In this document: one piece after another, positions 11,769 to 22,880 of the stretch | Position numbering within the stretch: position 1 is the stretch's first letter | Layout of the letters: every line of letters starts with the position of its first letter | Source: Sesamum alatum | Taxonomy: Eukaryota > Streptophyta > Magnoliopsida > Lamiales > Pedaliaceae | NCBI GenBank assembly: GCA_034509735.1 | Contig: JACGWO010000003.1 | Coordinates: forward strand, 13,764,001 to 13,828,000 | Length of the DNA stretch: 64,000 nucleotides | Direction of reading: 5' to 3' | Notes under the pieces: generated by a model | What the model was told of the DNA's origin: nothing | Seen by the model: only the letters and a program-made list of their open reading frames with translations | Databases searched by the model: none | Made by a program: the position numbers and the translations under genes

Positions 11769-11993
11769 ATGGTTGCAAAGGATGAAGTGTTTTGCCACTG
11801 TGGAAAGGCTACAAGTTTTACAACCTTGTGGACCTACAACAACACAGGTAAAAGGTTTTTTTGGTGTTCGAATAAAAAAAGTGGGTGTGAATTTTTTGCT
11901 TGGGAAGACCGACCGATGTTTGCAATAAAAAGTGTTATCATACCCGGATTGCTTAGGAGGTTGAATAGAATGAAGGCAAGATTTCACAGATGA
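11769..11993 (+). CDS. Small GRF-type zinc-finger protein inside an inverted-repeat element
   Basis: An intact 74-residue ORF with a favourable start context (A at -3, G at +4). It has the layout of a GRF zinc finger: CHCG at residues 9-12 (cysteines 9 and 11), W21, an NxGKRFFWC stretch (residues 25-33), cysteines 33 and 40, then CEFFAWEDRP (40-49). The four cysteines and the aromatic core are all present. A basic tail RRLNRMKARFHR (63-74) follows. GRF fingers bind nucleic acid in larger proteins such as NEIL3, APE2 and topoisomerase III alpha. Plants also have many short uncharacterised proteins of this type, often associated with transposons. The long inverted repeats on both sides suggest the gene is captured or carried cargo. 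Whether it is expressed, and what it does, is unknown. Confidence 0.7.
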   Translation: MVAKDEVFCHCGKATSFTTLWTYNNTGKRFFWCSNKKSGCEFFAWEDRPMFAIKSVIIPGLLRRLNRMKARFHR

Positions 11994-12514
11994 AACAATG
12001 ACAAACTATTTTAATTTATGCTTTGGTTATTTCATGGCTTATGGTGTTGGTTAAAATATCGCATTTGTTGAAATTTCCTCATTGTTTGTGAGAATATGTT
12101 TTATTTCTGGTGAGGATGAATACCCATTTTTTTATTTTTTTTGCAAATATTAGGCTGTAAATTATGAGATGTAATCTTCATTTTGCCATTAGAAATTAAC
12201 GGAAAGCCCCTCTTGGTTCTAAAATTGGAAAGAAAAGAAAAAGACATTTAGGATGTAATGTGTGAATTCCCACAATATGAGACCAAAATAAAAAACGGGT
12301 CCACTTATGGGACCAAAAATATAATTTTCCCTCGCATTTTAACGGAGGCGTGCGAGTCACGTGATCCTGTCATTAGCAATTAACGAAAAAGCCCCTTTTG
12401 ATCCTGAAATTAGAAAAAGAATGGACATATGGGATATAATTTTGTGAATTTCCCACTGTATGAGACCAAAATTAGAAAGGGGTTCACTTATGGGACCAAA
12501 AATGTAATTTACCC

Positions 12515-12607
12515 GGAAAAAAAAGGGGAGACAATACATTACCTTTTAAGATTTGGGAAGGAGTTGAATTTGATTTTAATCAAATAGAGGTAGCAAACGG
12601 TGCCTCC

Positions 12608-12641
<34 letters not shown>

Positions 12642-13560
12642 TTAAAAAAAATCCCAAAAATTGGAAAAACATAGAAAAAAAAGAAAGGAGTAGATGAAGA
12701 AAAAAGAGAAGAAAAACCCTTAAAAGTGACTTATTCCCACATTGAAAAAGCTTAGAAGCTTAAGAACTTTAGGTTATAAATAAGGAAAAGCTTAAGCCAA
12801 GCTTATTGAAGTATAAGCCAAGTTTAAACACTTGGCCTATAAATAAGGAATATCTTAAGCCAAGTTTATTGTCCCACATTGGAAAACATAAGCTAAGTTT
12901 AAGTACTTGAAGCTATAAATATAGAAAAGTTGAAGTCCAAAAAATTTTACATTTCACTACATTTTTCATTTTCTTTAAAAAAAAAGTAAGGTCAAAATCG
13001 ATTTTTACCAGGTCACTGGGCGATTGGTTTTGACCGCTTTGCACCGATTTTGAGCTTATGAACAACCCGGACACATGGCCAATTCTTGGTTCAACCGGTT
13101 AAGCCGTCCAATCCCATTCGATTTTTAAAACATGGAATATGAGCTTATAACATGTTAATAGTGGCAATTTTGTAAATTAGAACCTCGTTTACTTGCTGAT
13201 TAGCTAAGTAAAGAAAATAGTATGAACTGGTAATGTTTTACTTTGGGTAACAGGGGCTCGAGATAATAGCCTAAGCCTGGCTACTTTGACTGTCTTACTC
13301 CATAACTCAACCCACCAAAAGTGGTGAGTGGAGTTATTCAACACAATAGCCTTGCCCTCTTTCCCCGCCTCTCCAATTCCTTCTTCCTCGCCCATTGTCC
13401 CTCCGTCCTCTGCTCGTCGCGCTCTGCCCACCGCCCCCTGCCTTCTTCCCCCTCTGCCGTCGGTGACCCCCTCTATCTTCTTCCTCGCCACCCTATCCCT
13501 CGTCGCCCCCCCCCCCCAACAACATTCCTCAGGCTATGTATTCTTTTTTTTTTTCCTATC
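12515..13560. other. Non-coding AT-rich DNA with short diverged repeats and a CT-rich stretch
   Basis: A TA microsatellite lies at 12610-12640. At 12725-12950 a unit containing 'TTATTCCCACATTG' and 'AAGCCAAGTTTA' recurs three times with 'CTATAAATA' motifs, like a diverged LTR or TRIM fragment. From 13350 to 13560 the plus strand is C/T-rich, which produces spurious proline/serine ORFs. No gene is recognised. Confidence 0.45.
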
Positions 13561-14388
13561 TAAATCAAAAAAAATTAGAATTAGACTGAGACAAGTGATA
13601 ATAAGTAAAAGAATTGCACTGCATCACACACTCCATGCCCCGCTTGATCTCGGTCGAATACTCGATCTCAATAGTTAGCCCGGGGTAGCTTTGAAGATTC
13701 CCAACAAGCTTGATCCAATTACTCATCCCAGACAATGAGGTCCTTGAGAAGAGAGCAAACGTGAGTCTAGCCGGGATAGTCCCTGGCAAAGATCCTCCGA
13801 TGCTTAAGTCAGATAGTGTTCGAGATAGAGAAAATTGACCAAGATTAGCTCCAGTTGTATTAAATGCAAAACGTATCTGTAATAAATGAGGGAGTCATCT
13901 GTTTGTAGGGCCATGTGTACAGAGTTATCCGGTTCACGTGGCACAATCCTGGTGATTCCTTAATAATAGATCGAAGGCATCTGGTGGATCTACGCGGCTA
14001 GGTCGATAGTCCGGGTTGGGTCGAGGGTACCGACTCGACTGGAAGGTGCGTGGATCCCGTGACATAGGTGTAATTTATGTCCTTTTCGAGGGTATTTTGG
14101 GAATAAGGGGAGTAACCCTCATCATTACTCTTCCACTTCTTCGAGTGCAAGTATTGCACTTGGATAAGTTGAAACGTTTTCCCCCTTGAGCTGTGATTGC
14201 GCACCGTCAGATTGAAGTGACATGGCCTCATGGTGGCTGTTCGTTGTTGGGCACGCCTTTTCATGATTCCTTCCTATAAATATCCGCCCATTTGACTACA
14301 TTCTTCACCGGTCAACACTCTGCTCTCCTGCGCTCGAGGTCTCCAACGATCCCTACCTTCGATCTCCTGTTCTTCCAAGGTATCCTCG
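13561..14388 (+). promoter_or_regulatory. Upstream region of a gag-like transposon gene, with TATA box
   Basis: No ORF that I trust is present here. TATAAATA at 14275-14282, about 107 bases before the ATG at 14389, is a good core-promoter match. The region may be a remnant of the 5' LTR of the element that carried the gene, but I found no second LTR copy and no TG/CA ends to prove it. Confidence 0.4.
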
Positions 14389-17300
14389 ATGGTCTCTTCT
14401 AGTTCCTCTTCTTCTAGTTCGAGCTCTTCTAGCTCAGGTGCATCTACGACTTCTCCCAGTCCGTGAACAAGTTGGACTCATCGTTCCTTGCCACGGGGCT
14501 GGTACATCGACCGCGATCTCACATGAGGTTGTAGTTGATGAACCACCTCTGGAAATAGTATACATTGACTCCCCCCAACTCCCAGCGACGTTGGAAATGC
14601 AAACTTAGATATTCAACCTGTTGATGATATCGAACCTTTAGAAGTTGATCCGGAAGAAGTTAGGGATAATCCATTAGCGATTGAACCCGAGGTAGCTGCC
14701 CTCGGGCTCGACGAGGTTCCTGCTGCCGTTAAGTTTCAAACCATGTTGGATAGAAATCCTTGGGCGGGAATAGTTAGCAAGGTTAAGACTCCCATCGACC
14801 GTATTAAGGCCAAATACTTCATCCCTCATGATTATGAGGTTCTTCTTCCTAGGTCCTTTGATAGAATGCATCAACCCCCTGAGGGTTTTAGCGCCTTCTG
14901 CCTCGCCACCTCGACGCTGGTCTTCGTTTCCCTCTAGCTCGACCAGTGGCTAGAATCCTTAGAGGTTTGAACGTTTACCTCATGCAACTAGTTCCCAATT
15001 CCGTTCGCCATATCATACTGTTTGTGGTCGTGATGCGTTTTATGACCTCGAGCCTTCCGTTGAATATTTTTGGTCCTTGTATAGTTCTTCCAAATCTATC
15101 AAGTCAGGCGAGAGGGGCTTCTTTGCCGTTCATCTTGACTATAGGTTTCTAGATGATCTCCCCTTGAACACCGGTCCTTGGAAGGAGAGGTTTATTTTCA
15201 TTCGATCTCTCCTAGGTTATCCTTGGCCTTTTCCTACAGAGTGGTGGATCACTAAACCATCTCCCGTAACTCATGGTGGTGGTCTGGAGAGCGACCTGAT
15301 TCGAACAATTACCTTGTACTATTACAAGCGTAAACCTCTTTTAGAGGATAAGTGCTAAAGCTCGCGGGTCTCACTCTAGCCCCCCTTCGAGTTAGGGGTT
15401 CCTTAGGTGATTTCCCGTTTTTGCTAAATTTTGCATGTCTTCAGGTCGCTTTCTCTCTCTCTCTCTATTCTTTTTTAACTCAAACTTGTTTAGTTTTGCA
15501 GGTGAGCACATCATGAATGGTCAAACCCTCAACCGTATTCGCTCAATGCGGGGGACACTCCCTTTTCATGTCGTGGCCGAGTTTGAGGAGACCGAGGGTA
15601 GCTCATCAGCAATCCCCTCTGTGGAAAGTCAAGCCGAAGGTGCTGGTAGCGGATCTTGACAAGTTTCTTCCATTCCTAAAGCGGTAATCGAACCAACTCC
15701 TGAACCACTTGAGATCACTCAGGGTTCTCCCCCTCGTGCTCCCACCCCAAAGCCCTTCGTACTGCTGCCTCGGGTTTGAAGAGTGACGAGATCGAGCCCG
15801 GTAAAAAAGAAGGTGACGGGGAGCCCTAGACATCCAAAAAGCGTAAGCAGAAGCACAAGAATAAGAGCAAAGATTTGCGCTCGAGCAAATCAAGTAAGAA
15901 GAGCAAGTCTTGCTCGAGTGATAAGGCCAAGAAGAAAGCTACGAAGGATGCCAATGAGGTCGAGGGCTTCAAAATGCTCCAGGAGATGCAGAACCGGTGG
16001 AAGGCTAATCACGAAGAGCTGCGTACTTCTTCTCGGGTTGCTGAAATGGTGGGTGAAAAACGCGTCCCTAACTGGGCCATTTCCAACCAAAGTTCTACTA
16101 TGAGGTTGCATGTTGGGCAGGCTTCTTGGGAGCTTTTCCAAGCGATTTTGTGCAACCGTGATCAAGTTCTGCTAGGCCGACAGTCCCACACTAAGGTCGA
16201 GGAGCACTTTGCTCATTGCATGATGCAGGTATTCCTTTGCTCAATTTCTTGGTGCTTACGGTTTTGCTCCCCTTTGGCATTTCTAATATGAGCCCTTCGC
16301 AGGCTTGCGCTTTTGGACCTAACTTGTCCTTAAAATGCTCCCCCTTCTGCGAGGACAAGAAAGCTCTGGTCTCATCGAACACCGCCCTCCTGGCTGAGGT
16401 CAAGGCCCTTAAAATCAACTATCAGAGATGAAGACTTCCAGCGACGTGAAGATCGCAGATTTAGAGGCTCAACTTCAAAGGTCTGCTGACGAAGTTGTAA
16501 ACGCTCGACTGAAGGCTTTAGATGTTAGAATAGGTGACCAGAAAGCCAATAGGTTTGGTGTTTTGTAACCTATTTGACAACTTGATGTAAATGTAATATT
16601 ATGTGATGAATAAAATGAGTGTTCGTCACCAATGGTACCTTCTTTGTTGCGCTCGTTTCACATATGTTAAAAACGGTGTTTTACTTATATCGTAACAAAG
16701 CCCAGAGACCACGGTTAACAACTCATGCAGTTGGGCCACGCATTGGATGGTGGTCATGAAACAAACTGATTAAGAGTTGGGTTTAAAATGTTCCAAGTCA
16801 AGAACCTCGAGACAGGGCATCGAGAGTCCTATAGAGACTTGCATCAAGAGTCGTGTTCATTGGATGAGTGCCGTGTTTCATCGGCGACAGGCGTGGGACG
16901 CCTACACGATCTTGATGGGTTGGTCGCCTGGGGCCGAGGCGACTGGACTGACTCGCGGGGATCATCATATGGAAGCCTTGGAGGCTTGGTCGGTATGATT
17001 GGATTTTCCCGGTTTCGATAGTACGGGAGTAGTCCTCAAACTTGAGGAACCATGGCAGTCACGTGCACAGGATGACTGTATCTTGGATCTGGCGAGAGGT
17101 GATCATTCTGTAAGATGATCATTATAAGCCTTCTCTAGTGCAGTCTGAATGTGTAGAGAGGATGGTGGGTTTCAAGAAGAGGATTTGTCCCATGTCAGTA
17201 TGTGATAGAGGTATCTCCTATGCACTTGGAGACATGTTCATGCTGTTTAAAGCTGTGACCATAGTGGTTGGTCGAACATGGAATGGTTTCCTATGTCGAC

Positions 17301-18880
17301 GCAATGAAGCATGTGTAGTCTCGAGTATTAAACATAGATGCCTAGTCAAGGATGTGAACCGACGCCAAATTCCATACCCTAGACTAAGGCCGAGAGACGG
17401 TAGACGGAAGGACCATACCCATACGGAATCGGCGCTTAAATGTTCACGCCAACATTCACCTAGTCTCTAGTCCCATGGATCGTTGCTAGACGGCTACCCA
17501 TGGTAACGGGCCCTTGTGGGACACAGGCCCAAGTCTACCGAGGGTGAACCTAAAGGGTCACACACAAATCACCAGAGAAGGTTGAGAGATTGACTTGGAG
17601 TCAATCTCGAAGGATAAATAAGTAATTGGATTACTTAAGGGACTATCCATTGGATGGACAGGCCGATATTGTATCGGGCCCTCGTTTAATCGGTAAATGG
17701 GATTTATCGATTAAATATGGAAAGTCGAGATATTGGATCTTTTGATTGGATTGAAAGATCAACGAGAATTATTTAAGTGGACATTAAATTGGGTTTAATT
17801 TTGGGTTTGTCCTAACTGGATTATGGTAAAACCCAATCCGTTAAATTTTGACCCGAGAGGAGAATTAATTCCTATTTTGGAATAGGAAGAAGTTGGACTT
17901 CTTCCCTAATTGAGCATGGCCGAAAATGCTCCCTTGGAGGAAGCAAAATTCAGCCATGTTGCATGCTAGGTGGTGGTTGACTTGTCTCTTTTGGTAAGAG
18001 ACAAATTAACTCCAATCAAGCCCTTCCCTTTTGGTATGATTTGATCATACCTTAATTGTTGGTAGGCATGATTGAAGAATTAATGGTGATTGATTGGGAT
18101 GAATCTAGACATCCTAGGATGAATCTAGACACATTCCAATAATCACATTAATTAAGTATATATATGAGTATATACTAACACCTTATGCAAGAGAATCATA
18201 ATTCATCTTTTCCAGGAAAAGAAGAACCAAAATTCGGCCTTCTCTCTCTCTTACTATTGTTCTTCACTTGATCTTGGATCAAAAGGGAAGAACAAAGTAG
18301 GTTTAAGAAGAACACTAACTCATAGTGTTTATCTTCTTAAACCAATTTCTTCATAAACCCATTTTCTTCTAGCAAGGAGAACGTGAGTTTTCTTGCGATG
18401 TAGTGTAGATCACCTTTGGAGAGTTCATACGTTTGGACTTTGTGAACATTCGGAAGAAGTTACAAAGCTTGTAGCCGTACGCACTTGAAAACTACGAAGG
18501 TAACAATTTATTACGCTTTCATTGTTTTCAATTCATCTATGCCCTATGTATAATACGTGCCTTAGTATTGATACATCTTACATCGAACTCTCGGTTGAGC
18601 ACCTAAGGGTACACCCCTTGGGATTACGTTTATTTATTTGTTTAAATTTACGTATTTTTCCATGCTTCTCGCTTCTGCTCGCGCTCCTGGGCGGATCCGC
18701 TTGTCCTTCATTAGATGAGGGTGAGCAAAAGGGCTTTGGTCGAGGTCGTGCTGAAGGGTTTGACGAGGGCTTACTGGAAGGCCGCACCAGGTACCTTGTA
18801 TCTGACGAACACAAGGCTTTACTGGCTAGCACTCGAGTGGATGGGGCCCGTGACTTCATGAACTCTTCTGCTTTTGGGAT
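14389..18880 (+). pseudogene. Broken gag-like gene of the putative gypsy-type transposon protein family, split by a solo LTR
   Basis: ATG at 14389 opens a serine-rich start (13 serines in a row) that hits a stop at 14464. A second block (about 14620-14935) has IPHDYEVLLPRSFDRMHQPP. A third (about 14946-15357) has LVPNSVRHIILF, FFAVHLDYRFLDDLP and GPWKERFIFIR, which is the pattern of plant proteins annotated as putative gypsy-type transposon (Transposase_28-like). A likely intron is 15410-15501 (donor GTGATT, acceptor TTTTGCAG) and another is about 16229-16303. A lysine/serine-rich stretch (15830-15950) and a coiled coil (16300-16522) follow. The gene is interrupted at 16522 by the LTR 16523-18710. 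It resumes in the same frame at 18716-18880 with FGRGRAEGFDEGLLEG, then is cut at 18881 by a second LTR. Stops and frameshifts make it non-functional. Confidence 0.65.
16523..18710 (+). mobile_element. Copia solo LTR (2188 bp) with perfect TTAGA target duplication
   Basis: It starts TGTTAGAATAGGTGACC and ends GCTTGTCCTTCA, with TTAGA at 16518-16522 and 18711-18715. The start is shared with the copia LTRs at 20293 and 26361 and, inverted, with the ends at 46384 and 54474. The 3' half differs from those (ending GGATCCGCTTGTCCTTCA), so it represents a related but distinct subfamily. There is no internal region, so it is a solo LTR. The interrupted gag-like gene reads in frame across it once one duplication is removed. 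Confidence 0.88.
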
Positions 18881-21800
18881 TGAAGGACAAGCGGATCCGC
18901 CCGGGAGCGCGAGCGGAAGCGAGAGATGCGGAATTTAACGGTATTTAAAACTCAAATCATAATAAAATGTCCCAAGGGGTTCCCTTGGGTGCTCAACCGG
19001 GCGTTCGATGTAGAATATAATAACGTAAAGCAAGTATATCATAGGCACATAGATAATCATAAAAAAAAAACTACATATAAATAAATAGGGTTACCGTTCT
19101 TGTTATCTTCCGTGCACCGCTACTAGCGTTGTTCCCTCTCAAGTGGATGGCGAACGTTGACCAAGATTCAAAGGTATGAATCCTGTAACGTAGTCCACAC
19201 CACACCGGGAGAAGTCATATTTTTTTCGCTAGAGAAAAACGGACCTAAGAAGATGAGATCAAGACAAGGATTACACTATCGTATTAGTGTATCCTTCTTA
19301 ATCTAGCTTTGTTCCTCAATTAATCCTAAATCAATGAAGCAACAAAGTGAGTGGGATAGAGAGCAAGAGAGGGGCCGAAAATGAGAGAGAAAAAGATGAA
19401 TAATGATTAATCCTCTTGTTGATGATTGTATATACTCATATATATACATCATTAATGTCACTATTGAATGTGTCTAGGTTCATCAAAGGGACGTCTAGAT
19501 ACATTCCAATCAATCCTATTTAATTTTAAATCAAGCCGACCACTTTACAAGGTATGGGTAAATCATACCAAGTAAAGGAGGCTTGATTGGATCATTAATG
19601 TGATTATTGGAATGTGCCTAGGTTCATCCAAGGGATGCGCATACATTCCAATCAATCCCCATTAATCTTCAATCAAGCCTACCACTTTACAAGGTATGAT
19701 TAAATCATACCAAGTAAAGGAGGCTTCATTCAAGTTGATTTGTTCCTTTCCAAAAAGGAACAAGTCAACTACATCAATCAAGGCCATCCATTTTGGGAGA
19801 AGTCCAACTTTTCCTAATTCCAGAAGTGGAATTAAGATATCTCTTGTGCCAAGATTTAATGGACCGGGTTTTACTGTAATCCAATTACAAAAAGCCCAAG
19901 AAATAAATCTTATTTAATTCAAGGTCCAATTAAATAATGCCCATGGATCTTTTAATCTAATTAGAAGATCCAAATCCTTAGTCTCCACTTAATTGATAAA
20001 TTTCATCTATCAATCAATCGAGGGCCCGATACAATATCGGCCCTTCCATCAAATGGACTACCCAATAAATAATCCAATTATTTAGTATCTTCCGAAATTG
20101 ACTCCAAGTCAATTCCTTCACCTCCTTGGTGATTTTTGTGTGACCCTTTAGGTTCACCCTCAGCTAGACTTGGGCCCCTGTTGAACAAATGCCCGTTACT
20201 ATTGGTGGTCGTCTAGCAACGATCCATGGCACTAGAGACTATGTGAATGTTGGCGTGAACAATTAGGCACCGATTTCGTACGGGTACATTCCTCTTAGAA
20301 TAGGTGACCATGTAGCCAATCTTGGCAGGCAAAATGTAACCTATGTCTAGACAATTTCAGGGATTTGATAAATTATTAATGAATAAGAAGTGATATTCAT
20401 TTTGGCATTACTTTGTTTGTGTGTACTTTATCTGCTTTATACTTATCTGTTCACTACACAAACAACGCCCACGGACTGAAAACGTATTTCGGTGACTGGG
20501 ACTACGCTTGGAGGTAATCCATGAAATCAGTCATGCCGAATCAGTCCGGAAATCTCCAAGTCAAGGAATCTCGAAAATGGTACCGAGATTCCCCTTGGAC
20601 TTGCACTAAGCATCTGCTGTCGTATTTCATCGACGGGTGACGAAGGTCATCTAAGCAATGTTAGTGGGTTAGCCTGCTGGGGAGCAGCTGACTGAGGTGA
20701 CTCGCGGGAACCGTCTTATGGAGGACCTTGAGTAGGGTCGGCTAGGTATGATGTGTGTTCCCGGTTCCAATAGTACAGGTCAAGTCCTCTGACTTGAGGA
20801 ACTGCTGAGTTTACCTGTACATCAGGGCTGTATCTTAGATATGGTGAGAGATTGCCAAGAAACACTTGAGTAGTCATAAGCCATGTCTAGTGCAACTCCG
20901 GTGTACAGAGTGACAGTAGTTTCCAAGAAAGGATCTGTCTCCTGTCAAAAGGCACTGACAGTTGATCTGTGTCTTGTCCCTAAAATCTGTGGCCACAGTA
21001 ACTGAACAGAAGGGAAGGTTTCCCTTGCGGCATTTAGTAAAGGATAGACCGACACTTAGGTCCAAAATGGGTACCTGCATTTTCCGTTCCCTAGACCCTA
21101 AGTAGTGAGACCGTAGACGGAAGGACAAGTGTACTGTTAGAGCCTAAATGTTCATCCCCATAATTTCACCTAGTCTCTAATGCCATGGACCGTTGCTAGA
21201 TGGCCACCCATGGTAACGGTCGGATTCTAGGAATCCGACCAAGTCTAGCTGAAAGGTGAACCTAAAGAGTCACACACAATCCGCACACATTAAGTATTTA
21301 ATTTAGAATTAAATATTTGGAGAAATGGAATGATTAAATTGGATTTAATCGGGTCCTTAATTTTCTTGAAAAGAATTAATTCCTTTTATTAGATAAAAGG
21401 GATTTACCTAATAAATTAGATTTATTAGAAAATTAATTTAATGGGTTTTAGAATAAATATTTATATTTATTATATTTATTTATTGCCCTTGGAATATTTA
21501 AATAGGTTTTAAATATTTCATTAAATTAAATTAATGGTTGAGATTAAAAGGAGAGATGGATGGCTAGGATTAATTTGACTAGGTCAAAGTACTACTTTGA
21601 CTAGGTCAAAATCCTAGTCAAATTAGTCTTCTAGAGTTGGAGTTTGAAGAGGATTAAACTCCTTCTCTATATATAGTCCTAGCCCCTCACCATAAGAGAG
21701 ATGATGAAACTTCAACACACCCACACCCACACACCCACACACACACTCTCTCGTGTCCTCTCCCTCTCCTCTCGTTCGCCACTCTCTCTCTCTCTTTGCA

Positions 21801-22652
21801 AGTATTGTTCTTTTTGTGTTAACAATTGAACAAAAAGGAGGATTAATCCCGTTAAGTAATAACGTGTGATTGATCCGTCCTCTCCGAATAATATACACTT
21901 GTTCGTTCGCTAGCACGACGTACAAGATACATGGGCGGATTGCGTGTCACAATTTGGAGGATCTCACATATGAGATTTTGGAGCAAATCGGGGAACAACG
22001 CGAGTACCGGTTAGAAGACGAAAACGACGAATTGGTAGGTCTCTTTTACATTTTCGTCTCCTTTTTCTTTTCAAATCATATGGCCTCCATGATTGCTTGT
22101 ATGTCTTTAATTCATGAGATACACCAAACACCCGGGAACTTCAAGGGCACACCCCTTGAACGTGTTTTTATTTTACGTATAAAGCATGTTTAAATTCTGT
22201 AATTTAAATTTATACCGCGCTTCCACATTCACACTATTTCCTGGGACGATCCACACGCCTATCCCAGGCTTTCAAGTTCTTCCGTCTACCTTCTCTCGGC
22301 CTTAGTCTAGGGTATGAAATTGGGTGTCGGTTCCCATCCTTGACTAGGCAGCTATGCTTAATACTCGAGACTACGCATGCATCATTGTATCGACGCAGGG
22401 AACCATTCCCCTGCTGGATCAACCACTGTGGCCACAACTTTAAGCAGCATAAACGTGTCTCTGAGTGCATAGGAGATACCTCTGTCACATATAACAGGGG
22501 GACGGACCCTCTTCTTGAAACTCACCGTCCTCGCCATACATTCTGACTGCACTGGACAAGGCTTATAATGAACATGTCCGCGACATGAACACCTCTCGCT
22601 AGATCCAAGATACAACCATCGTGTGCACGTGACTGACGTGGTTCCTCAAGTC
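18881..22652 (-). mobile_element. Inverted copia LTR, 3' end intact, other end truncated, split by a second LTR
   Basis: Its plus-strand start TGAAGGACAAGCGGATCC at 18881 is the reverse complement of the 3' end of the LTR 16523-18710. It runs as the inverted copy of that LTR to about 20292, is interrupted by the plus-strand LTR 20293-22274, and resumes at 22275 to about 22652 (blocks CCGTCTACC, CTTAGTCTAGGGTATG, CATTCTGACTGCACTGG). There it stops, before reaching the LTR's 5' end, against the GC-rich leader of a copia element. About 500 bases of LTR are therefore missing. The 172-base gap between the two inverted LTRs is the tail of the gag-like gene. Confidence 0.78.
20293..22274 (+). mobile_element. 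Copia solo LTR (about 1982 bp) inserted in an older inverted LTR
   Basis: It begins TCTTAGAATAGGTGACC (first bases altered from TGTT) and ends CCCAGGCTTTCA. Length and content match the LTR 26361-28338 and the LTRs of the 44404-54474 element. A TATATATAG core promoter lies near 21668, followed by CA- and CT-rich repeats (21715-21800). No primer-binding site or coding region follows; the interrupted minus LTR resumes immediately. The flanking 5-mers (ATTCC and AGTTC) match poorly, so the target duplication has decayed or the boundary is a base or two off. Confidence 0.78.
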
Positions 22653-22880
22653 ATCGGGTTGGCGGCCGGCAGACTGGCGCGCGCAGGCAGAGGCGCCTGC
22701 GCTCGCGGCAGCCTGCCGGCGCGCGGCCCTGCAGAAAACTGCCCACCAGGCGCGCGTGCATGCAGACAGGGGCCTGCATGCGCGCGCCCGATTAGGTAGA
22801 GCCTGCGTGCACAGAGGCAGCAGGCTGGGCCTGCTGTCCTGCGCGCGCCGGCTGACTGCTACCGGTGGCGGCAGCCGATT
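22653..22880 (+). repeat. GC-rich leader block of the copia element
   Basis: Dense in GCGCGC and GCCTGCG motifs with many short inverted matches, sharply different from the AT-rich DNA on both sides. Equivalent blocks occur at 28550-29215 and, inverted, at 51915-52262, each between the LTR and gag. It is probably a structured leader RNA in the transcript. Confidence 0.7.

Larger units (their letters stand above)
11240..12514 (+). mobile_element. Long-inverted-repeat transposable element carrying a small zinc-finger ORF
   Basis: The ends are inverted: GGGTAAATTACATTTTT at 11240 and its complement ending ACCC at 12514. Each arm is about 350 bases and consists of two successive copies of the same roughly 170-base sub-repeat. 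The second left copy starts at about 11422 with GGGTAAATTATATTTTTGG. Both contain 'TTGGTCCCATA', 'GTGGACCCATTT' and 'CTCCGTTAAA'-type blocks, mirrored on the right at 12165-12335 and 12336-12514. The unique centre (about 11600-12160) carries the ORF 11769-11993. No transposase and no clear target duplication were seen. It is probably a non-autonomous DNA transposon, possibly Mutator-like. Confidence 0.72.

Noticed and set aside
13565..13789. Minus-strand ORF with a GSLPGTIPA-like stretch that recalls leucine-rich repeats
   Set aside because: Only one possible repeat and no flanking LRR pattern; too weak to call.
22382..22615. Minus-strand ORF within an LTR, similar to 17138-17470 on the plus strand
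   Set aside because: Both are LTR sequence; the frame is not kept in the other LTR copies.
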